64,000 nt of DNA from Bog-756 sp963756515 (GTDB lineage Bacteria; Actinomycetota; Acidimicrobiia; Acidimicrobiales; RAAP-2). Every line of letters starts with the position of its first letter. Position 1 is the first letter of the stretch. The stretch spans positions 124,001-188,000 of the forward strand of contig CAVWNV010000002.1 in assembly GCA_963756515.1 (NCBI GenBank), written 5' to 3'. A program made the translations under genes and the position numbers. The notes beneath the pieces were generated by a model. The model saw only the letters and a list, made by a program, of their open reading frames with translations, was not told the origin of the DNA and made no database searches. Shown piece after piece: positions 25,105 through 34,194 of the stretch.

Positions 25105-26889
25105 ATGAGGGTCCGTTGGTTGGGCCGGGTGGCCTTCCGCGAGGCGTGGGCGATCCAGCGTGCCATCAATGCGCACGGCTCGGACGACTACCTGCTCCTG
25201 ATGGAGCACCCTCCGGTGTACTCGCTCGGTCGCCACGCCCGCCTCGACCACGTGCTGGTGGATCCGGCCTCGGTCGGCGCCGACATGGTCCGCGTCGACC
25301 GGGGGGGTGACGTCACCTTCCACGGCCCAGGTCAGCTCGTCGGCTATCCGCTCGTCGCCGTCGGCGACGGCCCCCATCGGGGCCGGGCCCATGTGCACAC
25401 GGTCGAACAGGTGCTCATCGACACGCTGATCCTGTTGGGCCTGTCGCCGGCCGGAGTAGGCCGGTTGGACGGCTATCCGGGCGTGTGGGTAGGGCTCGAC
25501 GACGACGCCGGGGCGCCGGGTCCGAGGAAGATCGGGGCCATCGGGGTGCGGACCTCACGAGGTCGCAGCTCCCACGGATTCGCCCTGAACGTCCGGACGG
25601 ACCTGTCGATGTTCGACCACATCATCCCCTGTGGGATCGCCGACCGGCCGGTGACGTCGCTCGAGGCGGAGGGGTACCCGGTCACGATGACCCAGGTCGT
25701 CGAGGCAGTGATCGCCGCGGCGAGATCCGCGTGGGGTGAGTCCGGGGACATCCAACGGGTGACCGACGGGGCCGCGGCCGGACTGGTCAAGGTGACCGGC
25801 GCCCCTTCGCAGTCGGAGGAGGGGCCACTCCCCGGAGCAGTCGGGATCGGTCCTGTCGAAGAGCCCCGACCCGTCGCCGTCGCCCTCGGGCCGAGCCGCC
25901 TCACCGACAGCCCCCTCCAACGTCGCCTACACCGGTCGGGTGTCGATACATCGGCGGCACTGCCACTGAGTCAGCGCAAGCCACCATGGCTCCGTGTCCC
26001 GGCGACCATGGGCCGTGACTACCTCTGGCTACGCAAGAGTATGCGCCAGCTCGACCTGGTCACCGTGTGCGAGGAGGCGGGCTGTCCCAACATCTACGAG
26101 TGCTGGGCCGACGGGACGGCCACGTTCATGATCAACGGGTCGCGCTGCACCCGGGCGTGCGGATTCTGCCAGGTGGACACCCGCCATCCCCTGCCCCTCG
26201 ACGCCGCCGAGCCCGAGCGGGTGGCCGAGGCGGTGGACCGTATGGCGCTGCGTCACGCCGTGATCACCTGCGTGGCCCGCGACGATCTGGTCGACGGGGG
26301 AGCGTCCGGGTTCGCCGGAACGATCGCGGCGGTCCGGTCCCGTTCTCCGGAGACGGCCCTGGAGGTGCTGATCTCCGACTGCAAGGGCGATGAGCACTCG
26401 CTCCACACGATCTTCGAGGCCCGACCCGATGTGCTCAACCACAACATCGAGACCGTGGCCCGGCTCCAACGGGCCGTGCGGCCGTCGGCCGGCTATGCCC
26501 GCAGTCTCGGCGTGCTGGCCAGGGCCAAGGAGGCCGGGCTCACCACCAAGTCGGGCATCATCCTCGGGATGGGGGAACGGGAGTCCGAGGTCTTGTCCAC
26601 GGTGGCCGATCTCCGCGCTGTTGGCGTCGACATCGTGACCATGGGGCAGTATCTCCGTCCCAGCGCCCGCCATCTCCCGGTGGCCCGTTACTGGAGGCCG
26701 GACGAGTTCGAGTCACTGCGCCAGGCCGCCATGGCCATGGGGTTCGCCCACGTCCAGGCCTCACCCCTCACTCGCTCCAGTTACCACGCCCGCCAGGCCG
26801 CCACGGCGGCGTCGACCGACGGTGCTCAGCCCGTCGACGCCCGGGCGGAGGCGCTGGTGGGAGGGCCGGCCGGCGAGATGGGCACGTGA
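25105..26889 (+). CDS. lipB-lipA: LipB-LipA fusion: octanoyltransferase + lipoyl synthase
   Basis: One uninterrupted 594-residue frame holds two complete enzymes. Residues 1-215 are LipB: RGGDVTFHGPGQLVGYP (with His73), Lys142 in RKIGAIGVR and Cys176 in IIPCGI, the catalytic Lys/Cys pair. Residues about 290-580 are LipA: auxiliary-cluster cysteines 322, 327 and 333 (CEEAGCPNIYEC), radical-SAM cysteines 348, 352 and 355 (CTRACGFC) and the C-terminal RSSYHA. A linker of about 75 residues (216-290) joins them. LipB moves octanoate from ACP to E2 and LipA inserts two sulfurs. It lies 42 bp after E2. The fusion is unusual; standalone genes are the rule. Confidence 0.93.
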   Translation: MRVRWLGRVAFREAWAIQRAINAHGSDDYLLLMEHPPVYSLGRHARLDHVLVDPASVGADMVRVDRGGDVTFHGPGQLVGYPLVAVGDGPHRGRAHVHTVEQVLIDTLILLGLSPAGVGRLDGYPGVWVGLDDDAGAPGPRKIGAIGVRTSRGRSSHGFALNVRTDLSMFDHIIPCGIADRPVTSLEAEGYPVTMTQVVEAVIAAARSAWGESGDIQRVTDGAAAGLVKVTGAPSQSEEGPLPGAVGIGPVEEPRPVAVALGPSRLTDSPLQRRLHRSGVDTSAALPLSQRKPPWLRVPATMGRDYLWLRKSMRQLDLVTVCEEAGCPNIYECWADGTATFMINGSRCTRACGFCQVDTRHPLPLDAAEPERVAEAVDRMALRHAVITCVARDDLVDGGASGFAGTIAAVRSRSPETALEVLISDCKGDEHSLHTIFEARPDVLNHNIETVARLQRAVRPSAGYARSLGVLARAKEAGLTTKSGIILGMGERESEVLSTVADLRAVGVDIVTMGQYLRPSARHLPVARYWRPDEFESLRQAAMAMGFAHVQASPLTRSSYHARQAATAASTDGAQPVDARAEALVGGPAGEMGT

Positions 26890-26896
26890 GAACCAG

Positions 26897-28057
26897 GTGA
26901 ACGGACTGTCCGAACGCGCCCGCCTGGCGCGACATGACCGGATCAGGAAGGTCCGCGACCGGATGGGATCGTTGGGCGTGGACGCGCTCCTGCTCTCCCA
27001 CGGCGCCGACCTACCCTGGCTGACCGGGTATCGGGCCATGCCCCTCGAACGTCTGACCATGCTGGTCCTGCGGGCTGAAGGTGAGCCGGTACTGGTGGTC
27101 CCGACCCTGGAGGCCCCCCGGGTGGCTGCGGCCGGGGACCTGTTCGCCCTGGTGCCCTGGGACGACGCGCAGGATCCCATCGAACTGGTCCTCTCGATCC
27201 TGGGCGGCCCGGGCGCGGCCCCGGGACGGGGCCTCCGCCTGGCCGTGTCGGACCGCTCGTGGGCCACCACCGTGCTGGCCCTCCAGCGTCGACTGCCCGA
27301 CTCGGGGTGGGTCGAGGCGTCGACGGTCACCTCGCCCGTCCGGGCCGTGAAGGACACCTCGGAGCTTGAGGCCCTGCGCACGGCCGGCGCCGCCGCCGAT
27401 CGGGTGGCGGCGATGCTGCAGGCGGGCGAGATCAGCCTGATCGGTCGCACGGAAGCCGCGGTGTCCGGGCAGCTGGGGACGCTGCTGATCGATGAGGGTC
27501 ACCAACAGGTCAACTTCGCCATCGTGGGCAGCGGCCCCAACGCCGCCAGCCCACATCACGAGCCCGGCCGGCGGGTGATCGGGCCGGGAGAGACGGTGGT
27601 CTGTGACTTCGGCGGGACCTTGGCCCTCGACGGTGACGTCGGCTACTGCTCCGACATCACCCGCACCGTGGTCACGGGGCCCCCGCCCCCGGAGGTGGAC
27701 GAGTGCTACGCCGTCCTCCGTACGGCCCAGCAGGCGGCGGTGTCGGCCGCCCGGTCCGGCGTCACGGCCGAACACGTCGACGGGGTGGCCCGCACCATCA
27801 TCGCCGATGCCGGTTTTGGCCACCTGTTCGTCCACCGCACCGGGCACGGGATCGGGATCGAGGAACACGAGGACCCCTACCTGGTGGTCGGCAACGACGA
27901 GCAGCTGCGACCGGGCCATGCCTTCTCCGTGGAGCCCGGTATCTACCAGCCAGGCCGGTTCGGGATGCGGTTGGAGGACATCGTGGTCATCGGTGCAGAC
28001 GGGGCCCCCGAGTCGGTCAACTCGGTGGACCACGGCCTGGTCGTGGTGGACGTCTAG
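26897..28057 (+). CDS. M24-family aminopeptidase, Xaa-Pro type
   Basis: A 386-residue pita-bread metallopeptidase with an N-terminal creatinase-like domain (residues 1-150) and a C-terminal catalytic domain. The metal ligands are Asp in CDFGG, Asp in SDITRT, His in RTGHGIG, Glu in VEPGIY and Glu in RLEDIV. It cleaves an N-terminal residue ahead of proline in peptides. The GTG start at 26897 follows the LipB-LipA stop by 7 nt and is in an operon with it; the functional connection is not obvious. Confidence 0.9.
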   Translation: MNGLSERARLARHDRIRKVRDRMGSLGVDALLLSHGADLPWLTGYRAMPLERLTMLVLRAEGEPVLVVPTLEAPRVAAAGDLFALVPWDDAQDPIELVLSILGGPGAAPGRGLRLAVSDRSWATTVLALQRRLPDSGWVEASTVTSPVRAVKDTSELEALRTAGAAADRVAAMLQAGEISLIGRTEAAVSGQLGTLLIDEGHQQVNFAIVGSGPNAASPHHEPGRRVIGPGETVVCDFGGTLALDGDVGYCSDITRTVVTGPPPPEVDECYAVLRTAQQAAVSAARSGVTAEHVDGVARTIIADAGFGHLFVHRTGHGIGIEEHEDPYLVVGNDEQLRPGHAFSVEPGIYQPGRFGMRLEDIVVIGADGAPESVNSVDHGLVVVDV

Positions 28058-28068
28058 GGAGGGCTGGG

Positions 28069-28794
28069 GTGGAGCTCGGGATCGAGGGCCGATCGGCATT
28101 GGTGGCCGCCGGGTCGCGGGGGCTCGGACGGGCCACTGCCGAGGCTCTGGCCCGCGAGGGCGTCCGGGTGATGTTGTCGGCCCGCAACGAGGCCAGTCTG
28201 GCCGAGGCACAAGCGTCGATGAGGACGGCCGGCGCCGTCGTCGAGGCCGTCGTGGCCGACATCACCGATCAGGATGCGCCGGAACGACTGGTTCAGGCCA
28301 CGGTGGAGGCGTTCGGTGCCGTCGACATCGTCATCGCCAATGCCGGCGGACCTCCTCCCGGCCGGGCCCTCGACCTCGACGATGCCGGTCTGGAGCAGGC
28401 GCTCAACGCCAACCTGGTGTCGGCGGTGCGGCTGACCCGGGCGGCCGTTCCCCACATGCGAGAGAGCGGCTGGGGCCGTGTCTGCTACATCACCTCGTAC
28501 TCGGTCGTGCAGCCGGTGCCGACGCTGGCCCTCTCCAACACCGCCCGAGTCGGGCTGTGGGCCTGGGTGAAGACCGCAGCCCAGGACGTGGCGGCGGAAG
28601 GGAGCGGGATCACCCTCAATCTCCTCTGTCCGGGACCCCACGCCACCGATCGAATGCGTGAGCTCGGCGGCTCCGGCCCGATGGGGGATCCGGCCGACTT
28701 CGGGAGCGTCGCCGCCTTCCTCTGCTCCCAGCAGGCCCGCTTCGTCAATGGCGCCGCGGTGGTGGTTGACGGCGGCGCCACGCTGGCGCTCTAG
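28069..28794 (+). CDS. Short-chain dehydrogenase/reductase, atypical active site
   Basis: A 241-residue SDR. The nucleotide-binding motif is AAGSRGLGRATAEAL and NAGGPPPG replaces the normal NNAG; the active site reads SYSVVQPVPTLALSNTARVGLW, so the usual YxxxK is replaced by a Ser/Asn/Arg segment. This pattern is seen in the SDR group annotated as 3-oxoacyl-ACP reductase FabG-like with NAGGP, and the catalytic Tyr is lacking. The GTG start at 28069 has GGGAGGG upstream. It closely follows the M24 gene. The function is open. Confidence 0.85.
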   Translation: MELGIEGRSALVAAGSRGLGRATAEALAREGVRVMLSARNEASLAEAQASMRTAGAVVEAVVADITDQDAPERLVQATVEAFGAVDIVIANAGGPPPGRALDLDDAGLEQALNANLVSAVRLTRAAVPHMRESGWGRVCYITSYSVVQPVPTLALSNTARVGLWAWVKTAAQDVAAEGSGITLNLLCPGPHATDRMRELGGSGPMGDPADFGSVAAFLCSQQARFVNGAAVVVDGGATLAL

Positions 28795-29756
28795 CCCAGG
28801 GGGGCCTCCACCGGCGGTCCCGGCGGGCGTTGCCGCGACGCCCGACCCTTCCAGAAGCGCCGTTGCAGCACCAGGGCCACCACCCCTACGGCGAGGAGGA
28901 TGACCACGTTCAGGAACAGCTGCTCGGTCGCGCCCCGGGCTTCCTTCCACTGGTCGAACGCCACCGAGAGGCCGATGGCCGCCGCCGCCGGGATCGTGGT
29001 CACCGAGATGAACACGCCGATGAGGGCACTGGCCCGGGCCTGCAGTATCGAGACCACTCCCACGATGCCGGCGATGAACGCCACCACCACCGAGTACAGG
29101 TTGGGCTGGCTGATCAGGTCGGAGACCGGCCGGAATCCCAGCAGGAAGTCCCGTGGTGCCTGGCCGGTCCATCGGATGATCCACGAGAAGATCAGGGTGG
29201 CCACTACGGCGATGCCGAATCCGATGCCCAGGGCCACCAGCCCCCGCTTCACCGGCCGAGCGTTCTGCTCGGTGATCCCGAGGGCGGTTCCCAGTATGGC
29301 GCTGTACTCCGGACCTACCACCATGGCCGCGACGATCAGGATCTGCGAGTTGGTCAGGATGCCCACCGCGGCGATGAGGCCGGCTGCGATCAGCAGCATG
29401 AAGAAGCTGATGGGGTAGGAGGCGTTGGCGCGGATGGTGGCGTCCACCACCTCCCACACGGGGGCGATCTCGCGATCGCTGACCATCTGGGTGATCATCT
29501 CGCGGTGGGACCGGATGACGGCTTTGTCCGTCCTGTCCACCGAGATGGGCCCCCGTCGGCGGGGACCCAGCTCCCGCAGCCGGTGGATCACATCGCTGGC
29601 AACTTCCGGCGCGAGGTCACACTCCACCACGTCACCGTCGGGATAGCGGGCTGATCCCGGCAGCACCGTTACATTGAGAGCCCCGCTGCTGGTGCCCAGG
29701 ACCTCGAGTATCTCGGGAGTGCTCTCAGGCGGGTTGGACATGCGGACGTGGTACAT
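28791..29756 (-). CDS. DUF389 membrane protein
   Basis: A 321-residue integral membrane protein. A soluble N-terminal domain (residues 1-110, VLGTSSGALNVTVLPGSARY) is followed by six hydrophobic helices (YPISFFMLLIAAGLIAA, ILIVAAMVVGPEYSAIL, and so on to LFLNVVILLAVGVVALVLQ). The family DUF389/TIGR00341 has no established function. The start at 29756 (MYHVRMSNPPE) matches the family's usual N-terminus and has AGGAG four bases upstream. Its 3' end overlaps the converging SDR gene by 4 nt. Confidence 0.85.
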   Translation of the reverse strand: MYHVRMSNPPESTPEILEVLGTSSGALNVTVLPGSARYPDGDVVECDLAPEVASDVIHRLRELGPRRRGPISVDRTDKAVIRSHREMITQMVSDREIAPVWEVVDATIRANASYPISFFMLLIAAGLIAAVGILTNSQILIVAAMVVGPEYSAILGTALGITEQNARPVKRGLVALGIGFGIAVVATLIFSWIIRWTGQAPRDFLLGFRPVSDLISQPNLYSVVVAFIAGIVGVVSILQARASALIGVFISVTTIPAAAAIGLSVAFDQWKEARGATEQLFLNVVILLAVGVVALVLQRRFWKGRASRQRPPGPPVEAPLG

Positions 29757-30004
29757 GGTTCTCCTGCTCGACGTCGATGGGCGTGTCGACCCCGCTCGGA
29801 GCGGAGCATGCGGACCCCGGGGCCCGTGAACGAACGCTATCCACGCCACCGGTGTTCACGGGTGATCCGGAATCGTCCCCACCCCGATGCCGCAGGGCAT
29901 GACGTGCGACGTCGAGCACCGGCCCGCTCGATCCCGCCGATCGCCGACGATCAGGGGTCTGGACCCGGCTCTCGGCCGGGCCATACCACCGGTCGGTCCC
30001 GCTA

Positions 30005-30448
30005 TCAGCTACCGGGTCGCGAGTTGAAGGCCGCGATCGGGTCGAAGGCGGGCACTCCTAGCGGTAGTCCCTCGTCGTCGAGGGGAAACGAGGGCACCGA
30101 TCGGGGCGAAGTCGACGCCGGGACGGCTCCCTTGGCCTTCTTACCCCCCTGGGGAGTCTGTGCGGGTGCCGCGAACGTGGGAGCCAACGAATGGATGGTC
30201 GGATCCACCGCCGGCTTGACCGGCTCCGACGCGATGCCGGCACCACCGAATCTGGCTGCGTCGGGGTCGTAGTAGCCCTCGCTCGCCGCTTTCCTGGCCT
30301 TCAGGTGGCGATCGCGTCGGACCCGGAGAACCAGGAGAGCCGCCAGCACGACCACGACAAATGCGGCCAGGCCCATCTCGATGAATGACACGCCGCTACC
30401 GGCGGCCACGATCCCAGCCAGAGAGAGTGCAGCGGAGTCCACCACCAC
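30005..30448 (-). CDS. Single-span membrane hypothetical protein
   Basis: A 147-residue protein with a hydrophobic helix near the N-terminus (about residues 25-45, IEMGLAAFVVVVLAALLVLRV), followed by a basic stretch (RRDRHLKARK) and a Pro/Ala-rich cytoplasmic tail. I do not recognise it. The GTG start is uncertain: three successive GTG codons begin the frame and a TAAAAT hexamer directly abuts the first, so translation may begin at the third GTG on a leaderless mRNA. Confidence 0.6.
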   Translation of the reverse strand: MVVDSAALSLAGIVAAGSGVSFIEMGLAAFVVVVLAALLVLRVRRDRHLKARKAASEGYYDPDAARFGGAGIASEPVKPAVDPTIHSLAPTFAAPAQTPQGGKKAKGAVPASTSPRSVPSFPLDDEGLPLGVPAFDPIAAFNSRPGS

Positions 30449-30540
30449 ATTTTACCGACCGGGAATTGCTAACGCACTGTTTTTATGGGTCCTGGTCCTC
30501 TCCCCACGTGGGGTCACCGCCCCGGTTGTGGCCGGACCGG

Positions 30541-33500
30541 TCAGGCCACGAAGTACTTCGCCTGCGGATGGTGGCAGATGATGGCGGTGGTGGACTGCTC
30601 GGGGTGAAGTTGGAACCCCTCGCTGACCTCGACGCCGATGCGGTCGGCCCCCAGCAGCTCGACCACCTTGGCGTTGTCTTCGAGCTGCGGGCAGGCCGGG
30701 TAGCCCCACGAGTACCGCCCGCCCCGGTACTTCTGGCGGAACAACCCGGTCAGCGTGGGACCGTCCTCGTCGGCGAAGCCGAGTTCCTCGCGGATACGCC
30801 GATGCCAGTACTCGGCCAGGGCTTCTGCCATCTCCACCCCGAGTCCGTGCAGGTACAGGTACCGCTGGTACTCGTTGTCTGCGAACAGCCGGGCCGCCTC
30901 CTCGGAGACCCGGAAGCCCATGGTCACGACCATGAAACTGGCCCAGTCGGGCTCGCCTGACTCCATCGGTCGGAAGAAATCGCTGATGCACAGCCAGGGC
31001 TCCTCTGTCTGCCGGGGGAAGGCATAACGCATGAGCTCGTTGGTCCGGGTCTCGTCCTCGAAGATGACGAGGTCGTCGCCATCGGCATTGGCGGCAAAGT
31101 GCCCCCACGCCACTTGGGGTACCAGCAGCTGGCCGGCCTTGGCCGTGGCCAGCTGCTCGCGCAGCAGGCTTCGCACCCGCTCCTTGAAGGCCGGGTCGTT
31201 CTCGCCCTTCTCCGGACGGAACCCCCACTGGTTGCGGAAGAGGGCCGTCTCGTTGAGGTAGGCGGCCACGTCGTCGATGGCCATGCCCTTGGCCACTCGG
31301 CTGCCGAGGAACGGTGGCTTGAAGGTGGGATTGTCGGTGGCCACCTCGGGGGAACGCGCCGGGAGCGTCTCGCCCCGCTCCAGTGCCTCTGCAGCCGCCT
31401 GCCTGCGCAGCTCGCTCTTGCGGGGACCGAGGTCGCGTCCGCCGATGGCCGTCCCGAACTCGGGATCGTCCTCGCCGGACTTGGACAGCTCGACCAACCG
31501 GTCCATGGTACGGAGCCCCTCGAATGCGTCCTTGCCGTAGAAGAGGCGGCCGTCGTAGACCTTGCGCAGGTCGCGCTCGACGTAGGTCCGCGTCAGGGCA
31601 GCCCCGCCCAAGATGACAGGAATGTGCGAGAGCCCCCGCCGGTTGAGCTCCTCCAGATTGTCCCGCATGATCAGGGTCGACTTGACCAGCAGTCCGCTCA
31701 TTCCGATGGCATCGGCATTGGACTCCTCGAGGGCGCCCACCATGTCGCTGATCCCGACTTTGATGCCGAGGTTCTTCACCGTGTAGCCGTTGTTGGTCAG
31801 GATGATGTCGACCAGGTTCTTGCCGATGTCGTGCACATCACCTTTCACCGTGGCCAGCACCATGGTGCCCTTGCCACCCTGATCGGCCTTCTCCATGTAG
31901 GGCTCGAGGTAGGCCACCGCGGACTTCATGGTCTCGGCCGAGCCGAGGACGAACGGGAGCTGCATCTCGCCCGAGGCGAACAGCTCCCCGACCGTCTTCA
32001 TGCCGGCGAGCAGGAAGTCGTTGATGATCAACAGCGGCGTGTGCCCACCGGCCATGGCTTCGTCCAGGTCGGCTTCGATACCGTTGCGGTCGCCGTCGAC
32101 GATCCGTTGCTCGAGTCTCCGCTCCACGGTCCAGTCCGAGCGGTCCTCCCTGGTCACGCCGGCGGACGCCGACACACCCTCGAACAGGGCCAGCAGCTCG
32201 GTGAGAGGGTCGTAGCCGTCGTGGCGGCGGTCGTAGACGAGATCGAGACAGACCTGTCGGGCCCGGTCGTCGATCTTCGACAGCGGCAGGATCTTGGAGG
32301 CGTGGACGATGGCCGCATCCAGCCCGGCTTCGACGCACTCATGGAGGAACACGGAGTTGAGGACCTGGCGGGCGGCCGGGTTGAGGCCGAACGAGACATT
32401 CGACAGACCGAGCACGGTGTAGACCCCCGGCAGCTCGGCCTTGATGCGCCGGATTCCCTCGATGGTCTCGATGCCGTCCTTCCTGCTCTCCTCCATGCCG
32501 GTGGACAGGGGGAGGGCCAGCGCGTCGAACAGCAGGTCCTGGGGACGGAGTCCGTAGCGCTCGACGGCGATGTCATGGATGGCGGTAGCCGCCCGCACCT
32601 TCCAGTCGGCGGTACGGGCCTGGCCCTCCTCGTCGATGCAGGTGCACACCACGGCCGCACCGAACTCCTTGGCCAAGGTGAGGAACGAGTCGAGACGGGT
32701 GCCGGGATCGTCACCCTCCTCGAGGTTGACCGAGTTGATCACCGCCCTGCCACCGATCCACGACAGGGCCGTCTCCACCACCGGGGCCTCGGTGGAGTCG
32801 ACCATCAGCGGCGCGGTGGACTGAGTGGCGAAACGGGACGCCACCTCCTCCATGTCACCTACGCCGTCGGCACCCGTGTAGTCCACGCACACATCGATGA
32901 GGTGGGAGCCTTCCGCCACCTGCTCGCGGGCCATGGCGACGCAGGTGTCCCAGTCGGCCTCGAGCATGGCCTCGCGGAACTTCTTCGACCCGTTGGCATT
33001 GGTGCGTTCACCGACCACGAGGAACGAGGTGTCCTGTTCGAAGGGGACCTGGGTGTAGATGGACGCCGCGCCGTACTCCGGTTCCGGATGACGTGCCGCC
33101 GGTGTGAGGTCTGCGCACGCCTCGACCACTGCGGCCAGGTGCTCGGGCGTGGTCCCGCAGCACCCACCGATAACCGACACCCCCAGCTCGCTCACGAACT
33201 GCCGGTGGAACTCGGCCAGCTGGTCCGGGGTGAGGTCGTAGTGCATGGCACCGTCGACCACCGAGGGCAGACCGGCATTGGGAAGGCAGGTGACGGGAAG
33301 CTGGCTGTGGCCGGTCAGGTGCCGGAGGGGCTCGAACATTTCGGCGGGACCGGTGGCGCAGTTGAGCCCGATGAGGTCGACACCCATGGCCTCGAGCGCG
33401 CACAGCGCCGCACCTACCTCGGTGCCGGGGAGCATGGTCCCGGTCAGCTCGATGGTGACCTGGGTCTGGATGGGAAGATACCGCCCGGCCGCCCTCATGG

Positions 33501-34053
33501 CCCGCCGGGCCCCGTTGATGGCCGCCTTGGCCTGCAGGAGGTCGAAGACCGTCTCGATGACGATCAGGTCCACGTTCCCCTCGATGAGGGCCGATGCCTG
33601 TTCTTCGTAGGCATCCCGCAGGTCGGCATACCGGATCTGGCCGAGGGTCGGGAACTTGGTGCCGGGGCCGATGCTCCCGGCCACCCAGCGGGCTCGCTCC
33701 GGGGTCGAGAAGTCGTCGGCGGCGTTCCGGGCCAGCGATGCCGCGGCCAGGTTGAGCTCCCGGACCCGGTGGGCCTGGCCGTACTCCGCCAGTACCGGGG
33801 CGAACGCCCCGAACGTGTCGGTCTCGACTACATCGCAACCAACCTCGTAGAAGGACCGGTGGATCCGTTCCACCGCATCGGGCCTGGTCACCACCAGGAG
33901 CTCGTTGCAGCCCTCCAGGTCGGGACCACCGAAATCGTCGGCGGTCAACTCGGCCAGCTGGAGGTTGGTGCCCATGGCACCGTCGAATATGACCACCCGT
34001 TCGGAGGCGGCCTGCAGATAGGCGGAGGTCGAAAGGTCGTCGGCGGTCGTCAT
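30541..34053 (-). CDS. metH: Cobalamin-dependent methionine synthase
   Basis: A full-length 1170-residue MetH. Homocysteine domain with zinc cysteines (GLNCATG and GGCCGTTPEH), pterin-binding domain (SFLVVGERTNANGSKKF, NSVNLEEG), cap and B12 domain (KGDVHDIGKNLVD, the DxHxxG cobalamin motif, and LGGAALTRTY), and a C-terminal AdoMet-binding activation domain (LHGLGVEMAEALAEYWH and GYPACPQLEDN). It transfers a methyl group from methyltetrahydrofolate to homocysteine. TAGCCT lies nine bases before the ATG. I saw no cobalamin riboswitch in the 141 bp upstream region. It is divergent from the cobalamin adenosyltransferase gene. Confidence 0.96.
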   Translation of the reverse strand: MTTADDLSTSAYLQAASERVVIFDGAMGTNLQLAELTADDFGGPDLEGCNELLVVTRPDAVERIHRSFYEVGCDVVETDTFGAFAPVLAEYGQAHRVRELNLAAASLARNAADDFSTPERARWVAGSIGPGTKFPTLGQIRYADLRDAYEEQASALIEGNVDLIVIETVFDLLQAKAAINGARRAMRAAGRYLPIQTQVTIELTGTMLPGTEVGAALCALEAMGVDLIGLNCATGPAEMFEPLRHLTGHSQLPVTCLPNAGLPSVVDGAMHYDLTPDQLAEFHRQFVSELGVSVIGGCCGTTPEHLAAVVEACADLTPAARHPEPEYGAASIYTQVPFEQDTSFLVVGERTNANGSKKFREAMLEADWDTCVAMAREQVAEGSHLIDVCVDYTGADGVGDMEEVASRFATQSTAPLMVDSTEAPVVETALSWIGGRAVINSVNLEEGDDPGTRLDSFLTLAKEFGAAVVCTCIDEEGQARTADWKVRAATAIHDIAVERYGLRPQDLLFDALALPLSTGMEESRKDGIETIEGIRRIKAELPGVYTVLGLSNVSFGLNPAARQVLNSVFLHECVEAGLDAAIVHASKILPLSKIDDRARQVCLDLVYDRRHDGYDPLTELLALFEGVSASAGVTREDRSDWTVERRLEQRIVDGDRNGIEADLDEAMAGGHTPLLIINDFLLAGMKTVGELFASGEMQLPFVLGSAETMKSAVAYLEPYMEKADQGGKGTMVLATVKGDVHDIGKNLVDIILTNNGYTVKNLGIKVGISDMVGALEESNADAIGMSGLLVKSTLIMRDNLEELNRRGLSHIPVILGGAALTRTYVERDLRKVYDGRLFYGKDAFEGLRTMDRLVELSKSGEDDPEFGTAIGGRDLGPRKSELRRQAAAEALERGETLPARSPEVATDNPTFKPPFLGSRVAKGMAIDDVAAYLNETALFRNQWGFRPEKGENDPAFKERVRSLLREQLATAKAGQLLVPQVAWGHFAANADGDDLVIFEDETRTNELMRYAFPRQTEEPWLCISDFFRPMESGEPDWASFMVVTMGFRVSEEAARLFADNEYQRYLYLHGLGVEMAEALAEYWHRRIREELGFADEDGPTLTGLFRQKYRGGRYSWGYPACPQLEDNAKVVELLGADRIGVEVSEGFQLHPEQSTTAIICHHPQAKYFVA

Positions 34054-34194
34054 GGCCCTACAAGGCTACCGGGAGCGGCCGGCCCGCGGACGGGAAGAGC
34101 GCCGCGGCCCCAGGTTGTCGGCGAAGTCACCGTCCGGACCGGTGCGAGTGGGTCCCCCGCGCCCGTGGTTTAGCATCGGGCCGATGAGGCCGGC

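Noticed and set aside
34054..34194. Cobalamin riboswitch between metH and the adenosyltransferase
   Set aside because: The 141-bp divergent region has no recognisable B12-box core and is too short for two such elements; hexamers for direct promoters are present instead.
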